Assembly: GCA_032718475.1 (NCBI GenBank) | Contig: JAUCBJ010005894.1 | Location: forward strand, 1-20,013 | DNA: 20,013 nt | Direction of reading: 5' to 3' | From: Nemertoderma westbladi | Taxonomy: Eukaryota; Xenacoelomorpha; Nemertodermatida; Nemertodermatidae | Shown: piece after piece, positions 1-8,749 of the stretch | Layout of the letters: each line of letters opens with the position of its first letter | Numbering within the stretch: position 1 is the first letter of the stretch | Position numbers and translations under genes: made by a program | The notes under the pieces: generated by a model | The model's input: the letters and a program-made list of their open reading frames with translations, nothing else | Databases searched by the model: none | Told to the model about the DNA's origin: nothing

Positions 1-7
1 TACTCAC

Positions 8-58
8 CCGGCGATCCTCGTACCAATAGTCTGCAACTGAGAGTCTGTAACTAAGAGT
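8..58 (-). CDS. possible 51-nt internal exon
   Basis: On the minus strand a CAG acceptor (59-61) and a GTGAGT donor (7 down to 2) bracket 51 bases, exactly 17 codons, open in one frame and ending VADYWYEDRR. The sequence also contains a degenerate 14-bp repeat (AGTCTGTAACTAAG-like, three copies), so the open frame may be chance. If real, it would belong to a minus-strand gene continuing outside the window, possibly the one seen at 18509-19208. I see no further support. Confidence 0.22.
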
Positions 59-74
59 CTGTTTAATTTGGTAA

Positions 75-236
75 AATACTCGAATATTTTGGGGGAATAT
101 GAATTTATTTTGGGGGAAATTTATATGTATTTTGGGAAAATTTGTATTTATTTTGGTATTATTATTTAATTTATTTATATTGGTGACTTGATCTAATTTG
201 GTGTTGAATAATTTTTTGGGGTAACATTATTTAATA
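75..236 (+). repeat. G-rich minisatellite joined to GGTGTTGAATAATT repeat
   Basis: Degenerate units of the type TATTTTGGGGGAAAATTT run from about 75 to 165. They are followed by a GGTGTTGAATAATTTTTTGGGGT segment, broken here only for length, near 200-225. The same two repeat types in the same order and orientation fill 19457-19950 at the other end of the window, in longer and cleaner arrays. Confidence 0.75.
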
Positions 237-253
237 TAGATTGGGGGAACCAA

Positions 254-469
254 TGCGACACCTCCACTGTTATATAGTGTCTGGTTGGAGATGAGTGCAT
301 TGTACTTGAGACAGTGAACCTGGCGTATCATTTTAGTGAAAGTGCCATCCAGAGATTTGGTGTCTTCAGCAGTTAGAGCCCAGCTTGGACTCCCATAGAG
401 GAGTACTGAAACTACTGCTGCTCTAAATAATCGGACATTAAGTTTCCGATTAATTCTATGTGACTTCCA
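254..469 (-). pseudogene. LINE reverse-transcriptase fragment (C-terminal part)
   Basis: Reading the minus strand from 469 down gives 72 open codons resembling the end of a non-LTR retrotransposon reverse transcriptase. RKLNVRLFRAAV is followed by VLLYGSPSWAL, then LDGTFTKMIRQVH and NQTLYNSGGVA. This matches the known order 'lk.rLF.a.v.s.LLYGsEtWtL ... ld.f..rmlR...' in animal LINEs. A stop at 470-472 precedes it, and the protein runs into repeat sequence at its downstream end, so this is a truncated dead copy. The family resembles RTE/CR1-type elements, but I cannot place it more closely. Confidence 0.72.
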
Positions 470-1037
470 CTATATGTAATTACATATTATATTTGTTTTA
501 TGCGTATCGTATTTGTGTAATAATCTTGTATTTGTAAACAAGTAACATAAAGGACCCCCTTGGAAATAAGCTGCAAACCTTTAAGGGTAATCCTATATGT
601 TATGTTGGACAATACCTTTATACCGGTACATTGTTTGGTGTATTTGTTATTGTTTTTTAAAAGTCATATCTTTTATTGTTTAATTAAGACCAAACTTTTA
701 TGGAGATTTTAAATCTTTACGCGTTTTCGCTATATCACTTTCGATATTGGATTTTTTCCACTACTATTTCACTACAGGGTTTTTGAGGTCGGTGAATCCG
801 ATAGTAACACTTTAAAAAAAATTTACTCACATCTTGACTCTTTTTTTTGCAATGCAAAACGAATTTGTATATCCTCTTTTTACGATGTATGGCTGCCCTG
901 CATCCTAGGTATGTGATGAAGGGGGGGGGGGGGATATTGGATTGGATGCAAATGAATTAACATCTTTTCTCAATGTTAACTTATGCATTTTGCGAAAGGA
1001 TCAGGTTTTAGTGATACGTTATTAACCAAAACAATTC
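470..1037. other. AT-rich spacer with a 13-G run
   Basis: No coding segment is supported here. The stretch is AT-rich, contains an ACCGGTA motif near 620 and a run of 13 G at 921-933, and leads into the first readable segment of the recombinase-like pseudogene. An upstream exon of that gene could be hidden here, but I could not identify one. Confidence 0.5.
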
Positions 1038-1301
1038 ATGAATGTCAATAACTCATATACTAGTTTCATTTTTGAGAGTAATCATCTGTTATTTGCGCCG
1101 ATTTTCCCCGGAAGTGGGATGAATTTTCATAGTGATAATATAACCTATTGTTTCTATCCAGGAAAAGGAAAACGTAGAGAAGGATATAAAGTTCGAGTTC
1201 AGTATGATGATGGAATCATAGAGCTAATTAGTCCTGAATGGGTGATGGGAGAAGTGCACAGTGCCTTCGATGTTACTATTACTGCAATTAATACTCCTAA
1301 C
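1038..1301 (+). pseudogene. exon 1 of recombinase-like gene, part before the hAT-like insertion
   Basis: There are 88 open codons from an ATG at 1038, but the true start is uncertain because an upstream exon is possible. I see no known domain. The frame ends in TAG only because the inserted transposon begins with TAG. Joining 1301 to 3274 continues the same frame without a break (AINTPN into DSEDSFKMDS). A diverged copy of 1078-1130 lies at 12170-12223 and keeps the same reading frame, which supports real coding ancestry for this segment. Confidence 0.6.
1294..1301 (+). repeat. target-site duplication, left copy
   Basis: CTCCTAAC is repeated perfectly at 3266-3273, directly outside the terminal inverted repeats of the element. 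Eight bases is the duplication length typical of hAT transposons. Confidence 0.92.
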
Positions 1302-1322
1302 TAGGGATGTCCCGGAATTCCG

Positions 1323-1402
1323 TTCCGGCCGGAATTCCGGCGGTTTTTGCCCGATTCCGGTTCCGGCCGGAATTGCCGGAATGGGTTCAATTCCGGCCGG
1401 AA
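1323..1402. repeat. left subterminal TTCCGGCCGGAA palindromes
   Basis: Three perfect 12-bp palindromes at 1323-1334, 1361-1372 and 1391-1402 mirror two copies near the other end of the element. Repeated subterminal motifs are where hAT transposases are known to bind, so these are probable transposase-binding sites. That role is inferred. Confidence 0.8.
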
Positions 1403-1640
1403 TTTTACCGGAATTACAAGGTTCATATCTAGATTAATAGTTGCAATTAGTTTGTTAAATTATTATCAACATTTATATTTTTTAAACATTATTACCAATT
1501 AGTTTAAGATACTTTTCAACACTTGCAAAAAAGTATAGAAATAAAGTTTTCTTCAACCGTTAGAGCTAACATTTAAGGATGAAAGGCATAGATGCCCCCT
1601 GGTTAGCCCCTTCAAACCATTCGTGCCGAATCGAAAACTG

Positions 1641-1714
1641 CCTTGGCCCACATACAGGGATCGAACCCACGACCTCCAGATAGATTGGAAATCAATGCAA
1701 CCACTACACCAAGG
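1641..1714 (-). repeat. tRNA-derived (SINE-like) fragment
   Basis: The minus strand has an A-box-like TGGTGTAGTGG and a B-box GGTTCGATCCC. The outer ends CCTTGGT and GCCAAGG could pair as a 7-bp acceptor stem. The T stem is weak, and about six extra bases separate it from the acceptor, so a working tRNA is unlikely. A tRNA-derived SINE head is the best reading. It sits inside the hAT-like element. Confidence 0.6.
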
Positions 1715-1960
1715 TGGAACCTAACTAAACTATCTAACGAGGGAAAATACACAGCCACCCTGTTTATTACAGTGAATTCAGTCTTGGACGGGTATGTAAC
1801 ACATTTCCAAAAAAACTTATCCTGGTAATCAAACTAAAATGGTCCCACCATCTGTAACACCACTTAAGTAGTATTCATATACAATTCAAAATAACCCTTT
1901 TAATTTACATTAACTGATTAACCCTTTGTCCTTCTGAAGATATTTTATGAAATGCATCAT

Positions 1961-2292
1961 TAGGCCCGTGCTCCACTGGTAAGTCGTAAGTCGCTTAGTC
2001 AGATTGTCAAAATGAATGCCTCCTTGCTCCATTGGTAACACAAGTCATAAATCATTTGATAAAAAAAATAAGATGCATCTTACATTTACTGCATTATTAT
2101 ACCCAAAGTAACCAATCACAGGCCTCTTGCCGGATATAACACATGAGTCATGTGTCAAAAGATGGAACATGGGTCATAATCACAGTCGTAACTTACGATT
2201 TACCAGTGGAGACGCCCCCATTGAAACCAATGTGTTCCATAATTTATTCTGACTAAGACTACATAAGACTTACCAGTGGAGCACGGGCCCTA
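1961..2292. mobile_element. nested inverted-repeat element (MITE-like), 332 bp
   Basis: The left end TAGGCCCGTGCTCCACTGG (1961 on) and the complement of the right end TAGGGCCCGTGCTCCACTGG (2292 back) match over about 25 bases with one indel, continuing into GTAAGTC. Related inner copies of the GCTCC(A)TTGGTAA motif occur near 2027 and 2200. No clear target duplication is visible. The element is nested within the hAT-like element at 1302-3265. Confidence 0.72.
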
Positions 2293-2353
2293 GCGGGTGG
2301 TTTTTCCAACTTGCTTGCTTATTACAATTTGCTTATAAAATTGCGTTTTTTTA

Positions 2354-2460
2354 GATTGATTTTAGATTATTTTACATTGATCTTACAATATTTTACATTG
2401 ATTTTTTACATTATTTTACATTGAATTTAAATTATTTTACATTGATTTTATATTAATTTA
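2354..2460 (+). repeat. degenerate TTTTACATTGAT tandem repeat
   Basis: About six imprecise copies of a unit close to TTATTTTACATTGATT are seen in AT-rich DNA within the hAT-like element. Confidence 0.6.
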
Positions 2461-2766
2461 CTTTTAATTAATTATATATTGAATAAATGATAATTACTGG
2501 AGGCTAAATAAATTGCTAACCTTGTAAAGTTAGCAATGAAACTCGATTAACGATTAACACAATTACAATTACTACTTTAACCTAAAACTAATATAAATAT
2601 GAAACGTTATTACAATACGTACAGGTCCTGCGAGTGGTCGTTAGTTCAGTCCTGCGACGTAGATGCATAATATAGTAGTTTTATTTCTTTTTACAGCAAA
2701 GCCATTTCTTACCATAAATATATTTATTCCCAGCAATAATTAAACTGTAACATGTACAATTGGACT

Positions 2767-2820
2767 CGTTTATTGTTTTGGTTCGAATAACATGTCACTG
2801 TAACCTGCTCCTTTCCCTTA
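2767..2820 (+). repeat. dispersed repeat, copy A
   Basis: GTTTATTGTTTTGGTT followed by TGTAACCTGCTCCTTTCCC. The same arrangement recurs at 11815-11870, 13897-13942 and 13959-14012. This copy lies inside the hAT-like element. Confidence 0.7.
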
Positions 2821-3192
2821 AAGGCACCAGGATATTGCACCAAAGGATCTAATGACGCGAAACTATAGGTTTTGGGTTAACAACGTACTGTGTTTTTAGG
2901 TATGAGTCTAAATGCTAAAAACCTAACTTTTGGCCAAGGTTGTCGATTTTAGAAAAAAAATTATATGGAATTCCCTGTCGTTCAATGCCGAAGTCCCATC
3001 CCGTCCCAATAATAGGCCGTAACGGCCCAGGCCATTCTGCATTCCACCCACCTTAATTACCCCCAAGGTTGTGATTCATCTCATTAGCAAACTTAGCTTT
3101 AGAAATTAATTAAAAAAATTCATTTGTTTCACAAAAAATTATAAAATTTCCTGGGTCATTTAGTGTAATGCACTAATTATAGAAAATTCCGG

Positions 3193-3237
3193 TTCCGGCC
3201 GGAATCCCGGCATGTTGAATTCCGGTTCCGGCCGGAA
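3193..3237. repeat. right subterminal TTCCGGCCGGAA palindromes
   Basis: Perfect 12-bp palindromes at 3193-3204 and 3226-3237, partners of the three near the left end of the hAT-like element. Confidence 0.8.
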
Positions 3238-3265
3238 TCAAAATATCGATTCCGGGACATCCCTA

Positions 3266-3273
3266 CTCCTAAC
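3266..3273 (+). repeat. target-site duplication, right copy
   Basis: CTCCTAAC, identical to 1294-1301, directly follows the right inverted repeat. Confidence 0.92.
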
Positions 3274-4430
3274 GATTCGGAGGATAGTTTTAAAATGGAT
3301 AGTTTTATCGAATTAGAAAGTACTAATGAACGAGTTTTATGTGAACCATTTAATGAGTTTATTTCAGGAGGAATTGTTGATGCTAGTGTATTTGAATCTG
3401 TTTCACCTACCATTAATGATATTGGTATAATTGAAAATGAGGAAATAGGGCAAGTGGGACTCCAAACTACGACTTCTAGTTTTAAAATTGATAGTCTTAA
3501 TGAATTAGAAGGTACAAAGTACGTAAAGTACGTAAAGTTGTTAATGGATCTATATCAGGAGACATTATTGCTGAAGGTACAAAGGAAAGAGTTGTTAATG
3601 GATCTATATCACGAGACATTATTGCTGAAGGTACAAAGGAACGAGTTGTTAATGGATCTATATCAGGAGACATTATTGCTGAAGGTACAAAGGAACGAGT
3701 TGTTAATGGATCTATATCAGGAGACATTATTGCTGAAGGTACAAAGGAACGAGTTGTTAATGGATCTATATCAGGAGACATTATTGCTGAAGGTACAAAG
3801 GAACGAGTTGTTAATGGATCTATATCAGGAGACATTATTGCTGAAGGTACAAAGGATCGAGTTGTTAATGGATCTATATCAGGAGACATTATTGCTGAAG
3901 GTACAAAGGAACGAGTTGTTAATGGATCTATATCAGGAGACATTATTGCTGAAGGTACAAAGGAACGAGTTGTTAATGGATCTATATCAGGAGACATTAT
4001 TGCTGAAGGTACAAAGGAACGAGTTGTTAATGGATCTATATCAGGAGACATTATTGCTGAAGGTACAAAGGAACGAGTTGTTAATGGATCTATATCAGGA
4101 GACATTATTGCTGAAGGTACAAAGGATCGAGTTGTTAATGGATCTATATCAGGAGACATTATTGCTGCAGCTAGTTTATTTGAATTGCTTTACCTACCAT
4201 TAATGATAAAATACTGGTATGAATGAAAGTGAGGAAATAGGGCAAGTGGGACTCCAAACTACTACTGGAACAGATTCGGATATGCAGGATGCATCATCAG
4301 AGAATGAATCATCAGATAACGATTCAAACTACAGTGCATCTGAATGTAATGAAGAAATTGAATATTGTGAGGAATCAAGTGATCAATGTCAATATGATCC
4401 ATTTGCAACATTATCAAATGGAGTCAAAAA
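3274..4430 (+). pseudogene. exon 1, N-terminal repeat region and acidic linker
   Basis: The frame resumes at 3274 in phase with 1301. Two related blocks follow: 3286-3477 and 3478-4266. Each begins FK(M/I)DS...ELE and ends EEIGQVGLQTTT. In the second block an 18-residue stretch (EGTKERVVNGSISGDIIA) was amplified. An 11-bp net insertion at about 3520-3536 shifts the repeats out of the upstream frame, and another frame change lies at about 4182-4218. From 4219 the sequence is strongly acidic and Ser/Asn-rich (DSDMQDASSENESSDNDS), typical of a disordered linker. The frame changes once more near 4420 before the first zinc finger. Confidence 0.62.
3508..4166 (+). repeat. 54-bp coding minisatellite, 11 full units plus one variant
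   Basis: Full units start at 3573 and then every 54 bases up to 4113. A 65-bp variant first unit is at 3508-3572. Units are nearly identical, with only isolated changes such as GAACGA to GATCGA at the units beginning 3843 and 4113. The intended reading is probably EGTKERVVNGSISGDIIA, because the same peptide pattern occurs once, diverged, in the upstream block at about 3310-3390. The period is 18 codons, so other frames, including the antisense, also stay open. Those are by-products. Confidence 0.9.
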
Positions 4431-5052
4431 TCAGGACAAATCATTTATTCACATCTTGCCACAAACAATTATACAAAAACACGGAAGTGGGACAGAAAAA
4501 TTTTTTGTTACTTTTGCGAAAAAGGATATTCAAAGCTGTTTCAGCATATGGAGATTGCTCATCAAGATGAACATTGATATTGATTTGTTGTTGATATTTC
4601 CAAGGAACCACTGCACTCAAAAGAGAGAAATGACCTTCTTGCTAAGATTAGAAATCTTGGAAACCACAAGCACAATCACAATGTTTTACAAGCAGGAAGT
4701 GGTACTATTATTGTAGTCTATAGGCCACAACATTCTAAGTGTAATTATAGAGACTATGGATGGACCTTGCCCTGCATGTTATGGATGGTATTTAAAGAAG
4801 GACATGTGGCGTCATAGATGTAAAGGCAATGCATCTGATCGCCCTAAAGGAAAGAAAGTAATGTTTGCGAGTGAATGTTTGAAGCCAGGAATTCCTGGAT
4901 TAGCAAAGAAAGTGAATGACATGCTTGCTGAAATGACAAGCGACCCTGTGTCATTAGTTGTCCGTTGTGACCCTTTAATTCTAATGTTAGCTAAAAGAGA
5001 GTGTCAAAAAATTGGGGAAGACCTCGACCAAAGAAAGTATATCAGAGACTAA
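4431..5052 (+). pseudogene. exon 1, zinc-finger segment
   Basis: In the frame set by 4482, KTRKWDRKIFCYFCEKGY continues to SKLFQHMEIAH, a C-x2-C-x12-H-x4-H finger. Stops at 4575 and 4581 follow. The frame then reads SKERNDLLAKIRNLGNHKHN and on to RPQHSKCNYRDYG. A frame change near 4750 leads to GPCPACYGWYLKKDMWRHRC, a second CxxC...HxC zinc-binding motif. Next comes CDPLILMLAKRECQKIG, ending at a TAA (5050-5052) where a CAA Gln codon would be expected. In the related family these motifs precede the recombinase core and probably help DNA recognition. The function is inferred, and this copy is broken. Confidence 0.68.
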
Positions 5053-6180
5053 CTGCGGGAATTGGGGCGTTTAGTGTTAGAGCTTCGTAAGGTATGTAAC
5101 TTACCAAAATCAACTTACCTGTCAACGTTTTTAGTGCCATTCCACTTTAATAATGTGGTCCATGCAGTGTGTGGGTATTCTGTAGAAGCAAATACCTATA
5201 GGATACCATGACTTGCTCTGAAACTTGGGTATTCGCTTAAGAAGTGTGCAACTATTCTAAGATCCGAAGGTCTCACAAATAGTGATCAAAAACTTGTTGA
5301 TAGTTCTGCAAACTTTATAGAACTATGTAATATTAATTGGAGTTCCTTTGTTTCAATTCCAGCGCACAGAACACTTGGTGAAAACAAACGCAACAAGCCC
5401 ATTGTCTTACCAACGTCTGGAGATGTAATTAAAATGACCAAGTACTTAAAGGACAATGCAGATAAGTTTTCAAACGAACTATGTAGCAGTGGTGTGAATC
5501 AGCTTTCTGCTTTTGAGAATCTGTCACAAATTACACTATGTCAAATTATACTGTTTAATCGGGGATGGCAAGGGGAAGTATCTAAAATGAAAGTGACTGA
5601 TTTTGAGAAAAAGAGCAAAGCTTCCGATAATGCTGAATTTTATCCTGTTTCAGAAATGGAAAAACAGCTTTGCAAAATGTTTAAACTGGCTGAAATAGTT
5701 GGCAAAAGGGGGAGACCAGTGCCTGTTTTATTGACCGATGCAGTTCAGAGTAATATTAATCTCTTACTTTAGAAAAGGAAAGAGGTAGGAGTAGATGCTG
5801 GAAATACATTCTTATTTCCTAATTCAACCGGATTGAATCATATTCGAGGATCCGATACCATTCGGCATTCGCCGACATGCCGGTTTCTGCAGAACTAAAT
5901 AATCCTGAGAATATGCATTCTACTAAATTGCGTAAGCATATTGCAACAAATGCGCAAATTATAGCAATCAATGAGCAGGAGTTAGATATGCTAGTTGGGT
6001 TTTTGGGTCATGATCTATATGTACATCGGAAGTATTATCGACTGCCTGATACTGAATTACGTATAATGAAATTGTCAAAATTGTTTCTTGCCATGGAAAA
6101 AGGTCAAGCTAGAGCAGCAGAAATAGCTTCAGCACAAGATGAGAATACCATTGATTCCTTAATCAACCTTCCAGAACCTG
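5053..6180 (+). pseudogene. exon 1, tyrosine-recombinase-like catalytic core
   Basis: The same frame as the second finger continues past stops at 5050, 5209 and 5770: RELGRLVLELRK, LALKLGYSLKKCA, then ITLCQIILFNRGWQGEVSKM. The last part aligns with the Arg-I box (R-x-G-E) of tyrosine recombinases, but Trp (TGG, 5566-5568) replaces Arg. GKRGRPVPVLLT follows. One missing base near 5865 shifts the frame into STKLRKHIAT (Arg-II, codon 5931), then LVGFLGHDLYVHRKYYRLP, where His (6009) is nine residues before Tyr (6036), the spacing of the catalytic His and Tyr in XerD-type enzymes. The exon ends at 6180 before GTAAGT. The family would cut and join DNA strands; this copy cannot. Confidence 0.75.
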
Positions 6181-6420
6181 GTAAGTTGATTTATTAATAT
6201 TTTACAATCCGGTTTGTAGCCACAATAGGGAATGTGGATATTTTTAATGTTCTCGAACACTTCCCAATAACAAAAATACCGTATTTCTAATATTTCAAAA
6301 AATTATAGCTAGAAAAAAAACTTCTAATGATATCTATATCCGATATAAATATCTACTAACCTTCTAGAGCATTCACCCATATAAAAAAAAAGCACTCAAA
6401 AACGCTAAAAAGTTTCTACT

Positions 6421-6707
6421 GGACAATTCGGTCCCGGACATTTCAGCCCCGGACAATTCGGTCCCAGACAATTCGGTCCCAGACTATTCGGTCCCGGACA
6501 TTTCAGTCCCGGAAATTTCGGTCCCGGACATTTCAGTCCCGGACATTTCGGTCCCGGACAATTCGGTCCCGGTCATTACAGTCCCGGATAATTCAGTCCC
6601 GGACATTTCAGAGCCGGACACTTCTCTCCTGGAGAATTCGGTCCTACGTCAATTCGGTCCCATTTATTTAGTGTTTCGGGGCCGAATTGTCTGGGACCGA
6701 ATTGTCC
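6421..6707. mobile_element. array of 15-bp GGACAATTCGGTCCC units closed by an inverted copy
   Basis: About 15 head-to-tail units of the kinds GGACAATTCGGTCCC and GGACATTTCAGTCCC fill 6421-6660. An inverted pair, GGGACCGAATTGTCC, closes it at 6693-6707. Array plus inverted end suggests a small DNA transposon whose inverted repeat consists of repeated transposase-binding units. I see no clear target duplication, so its boundaries are approximate. Confidence 0.65.
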
Positions 6708-6878
6708 TTCATCCGAATTCCAAAACCCATGCGGATGCGGAAATTTGCCACATTCCTAGACAGTACCATTATATTTTATTATTTAATAAATCCTCACACC
6801 ACCCCTCAATAATAAATAATATAAATAATAAAATTTTATAATTAAAATATATTTATATTATATAAATAATAAATAATA
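6708..6878. other. AT-rich intron spacer
   Basis: Low-complexity AATAAATAAT-type sequence between two transposon-like elements. No coding signal. Confidence 0.5.
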
Positions 6879-8606
6879 CAGTACCGCTTTCAAATAACGT
6901 CGTATATTGGTTCCTAATAGGATCCTATTAGGATCCAAGTCACTGATTCACTACTATTGGAGTTAGGATTTAATTGGAAATGAAATTTAGCCCAAATTCC
7001 AGACTTGGAGGCACTTAGGATTTTACTTGGATTTCATTAGGAATTTAATTGGAAATCGGCGCTTACTTTGATGTCTGGAAGGTTGACTGACTCAGACTAT
7101 GCTTGTGCTGGTCCACTTCTTCTCTATCCTGTCAATCATTAAGATGTATAGAATGGACTAGACTCAGCCTAAAGTTTGCGTAGTGTTCAGTTCATTACAT
7201 TGAGGTATGGATATCGATGGAAGATTACACTCCTCCTACTGTACCTTGTATTACCAGCCTCTGACGTGAATAATATTTAAAATATAAACTCTAATAGTTG
7301 AAATCCACACATCCGCACATAGTTAACGTCCGTGGGCTGGTGGGCTCTGGAATAATTTAAAATCGTATTGAACTTACAAATAAATGTAGGACCACACACT
7401 GTATTTATTAATATTGAACATATATGTTGAGTAATAAAGAGTAAAACACAATGTTTGTGTAATTATTAACAGAATAAATATTAGTTTATTTTCATTTATT
7501 AGTTTAATTAATAATTAGACAGGGGCTAAAACTGGGCGACTAAATAAATGTATAATATCCACGGGAAATTTTCATTTCCTATACACATTGACATTCTGCT
7601 TACTATACAAACAATGTTTGCTGTAAGGGGAGTACAGGGGTAGCGTAGATAATTGGGTGTTCAATTATTATAGTCTTAAAAATAAATATGGGCATTTAAT
7701 TATTAGCAGCCCACTCACTGCCTAACACGCTGTATCTCATTGTGTAGTTAAATATCCGTTCGGCCAATAGTAAGTCATTGATTAGTCCCCAAGGAGGGCT
7801 AGGGACTATAGCCCCCCCCCCCCCCTCCCTTCCTGACATAGATAAACTGTAATATTGAATGCTATATTTTACTGAAATACACAAGTTCCGTATTTAAACA
7901 TAACACCCACAAAGCACATTACACTCTCCAAGCAGATTCCGCAACATGTCACAATCATTATCGCTACCACTACTAAAAATAAATGACATAACATCCTACA
8001 GGAATTAACAGACCCTTATGAGTTTAGTGGCGGTTTGTAACAAACTTAACCTCTTGGCATAATGATATTAATAATGAATTATAAATTATATTTATTATAC
8101 CATGGAAATGGTAAAATTGCCAGATCTAAAAAGTTCGCACAATAATTTAAATACAATTATTAAAAGTTTGACGTCCGAATACAATCAGATTACGCCTTAG
8201 CAGCCCAACTACTTGTTGAGGCGCACTCAACGTGTTGGCGGGCCTATTTTACACAAGCGGCGTTACCTTTACCGTATGGTAGTTAATGTGTCCAGATGTT
8301 GAGTTAAAGCTAGTAGGTGTACTTTGCATATTTAACATTAGCCTATGGGGAGTATCGTTGTTGTAAGATAGGTCAGGGGAAGGGAAATACAACTCAACCA
8401 CTACTAGGCAAAGCGGCTCTCTTTACTACTTTCAGCTATCCCGGGAGGTTGATTGACAGACACTTCTAAGCTTTGATATTTAGCCGCTCTAGGTAGACTT
8501 ACATTAGGCAAATTCCAAGTGATTTCCTAAAGGTTATTTATTTCCTATTAGGTTCCTATTAGGATCCTATTAGGATCCAATAGGACGTTATTTGAAAGCG
8601 TTACTG
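6879..8606. mobile_element. Tc1/mariner-like non-autonomous element, 1728 bp
   Basis: The left end CAGTACCGCTTTCAAATAAC matches the complement of the right end CAGTAACGCTTTCAAATAAC; the match covers 23 bp with one mismatch. Inside the ends lie CCTAATAGGATCC-type repeats on both sides. TA dinucleotides at 6877-6878 and 8607-8608 flank it. CAGT...ACTG ends with a TA duplication fit Tc1/mariner-like transposons, although other TA-duplicating groups are possible. No reading frame longer than about 60 codons occurs, so it carries no transposase. A run of 14 C at 7812-7825 lies inside. Confidence 0.82.
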
Positions 8607-8623
8607 TATTTACATTTTTAAAG

Positions 8624-8749
8624 ATGGTGATTCTGAGGTTGAGAATGAATCCGACATCGAGAATGACTACCAAGTAAAGCGAAAGAAGACGCCATTGAGC
8701 AGCATTTCTAAAAATAACACGTCCAAAAATATTGTTAGAGAGTGGACAG
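8624..8749 (+). pseudogene. exon 2 of recombinase-like gene
   Basis: This 126-base exon (42 codons) is bounded by an AAAG acceptor (AG at 8622-8623) and an ACAG|GTAAGC donor (8750). Exon 1 ends with one leftover base (G) and this exon supplies AT, giving GAT. Translation then runs GDSEVENESDIENDY, QVKRKKTPLSSISK and NNTSKNIVREWT with no stop. It is an acidic then basic, Ser/Lys-rich linker. Phase agreement on both sides is the main evidence. It is not interrupted, unlike exons 1 and 3. Confidence 0.72.

Larger units (their letters stand above)
1302..3265. mobile_element. hAT-like non-autonomous DNA transposon, 1964 bp
   Basis: The ends form perfect 17-bp terminal inverted repeats, TAGGGATGTCCCGGAAT at 1302-1318 and its complement at 3249-3265, flanked by the 8-bp duplication CTCCTAAC. 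Both features, and the TAGGG start, are typical of the hAT superfamily. Five copies of the palindrome TTCCGGCCGGAA sit just inside the ends. There is no transposase frame, so movement would have needed an enzyme supplied elsewhere. The interior carries a tRNA-like fragment, a nested inverted-repeat element and a dispersed repeat copy. The insertion interrupts exon 1 of the recombinase-like gene. The perfect duplication and matching ends suggest it is younger than many of the gene's other lesions. Confidence 0.93.
6181..8623 (+). other. intron 1 of recombinase-like gene
   Basis: The donor is CTG|GTAAGT at 6181 and the acceptor TTTTTAAAG ends at 8623; the intron is phase 1. It contains a 15-bp repeat array (6421-6707), an AT-rich stretch (6708-6878) and a 1728-bp transposon ending 17 bases before the exon. 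The tract just before the acceptor therefore lies close to, and is partly replaced by, transposon end sequence, which may have weakened splicing. Confidence 0.65.

Noticed and set aside
1641-1714. Functional tRNA gene on the minus strand
   Set aside because: A and B boxes are present, but the T stem is weak, extra bases lie before the acceptor stem, and no proper anticodon arm is seen.
1643-1828. 61-codon plus-strand frame
   Set aside because: It overlaps the antisense of a tRNA-derived fragment inside a transposon.
3497-4159. Minus-strand open frame of 220 codons across the 54-bp array
   Set aside because: It exists only because the 54-base unit has no stop in that frame; it is antisense to the better-supported coding sequence.
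7696-7884. 62-codon minus-strand frame inside the TA-flanked element
   Set aside because: It crosses a run of 14 C and shows no transposase motif.
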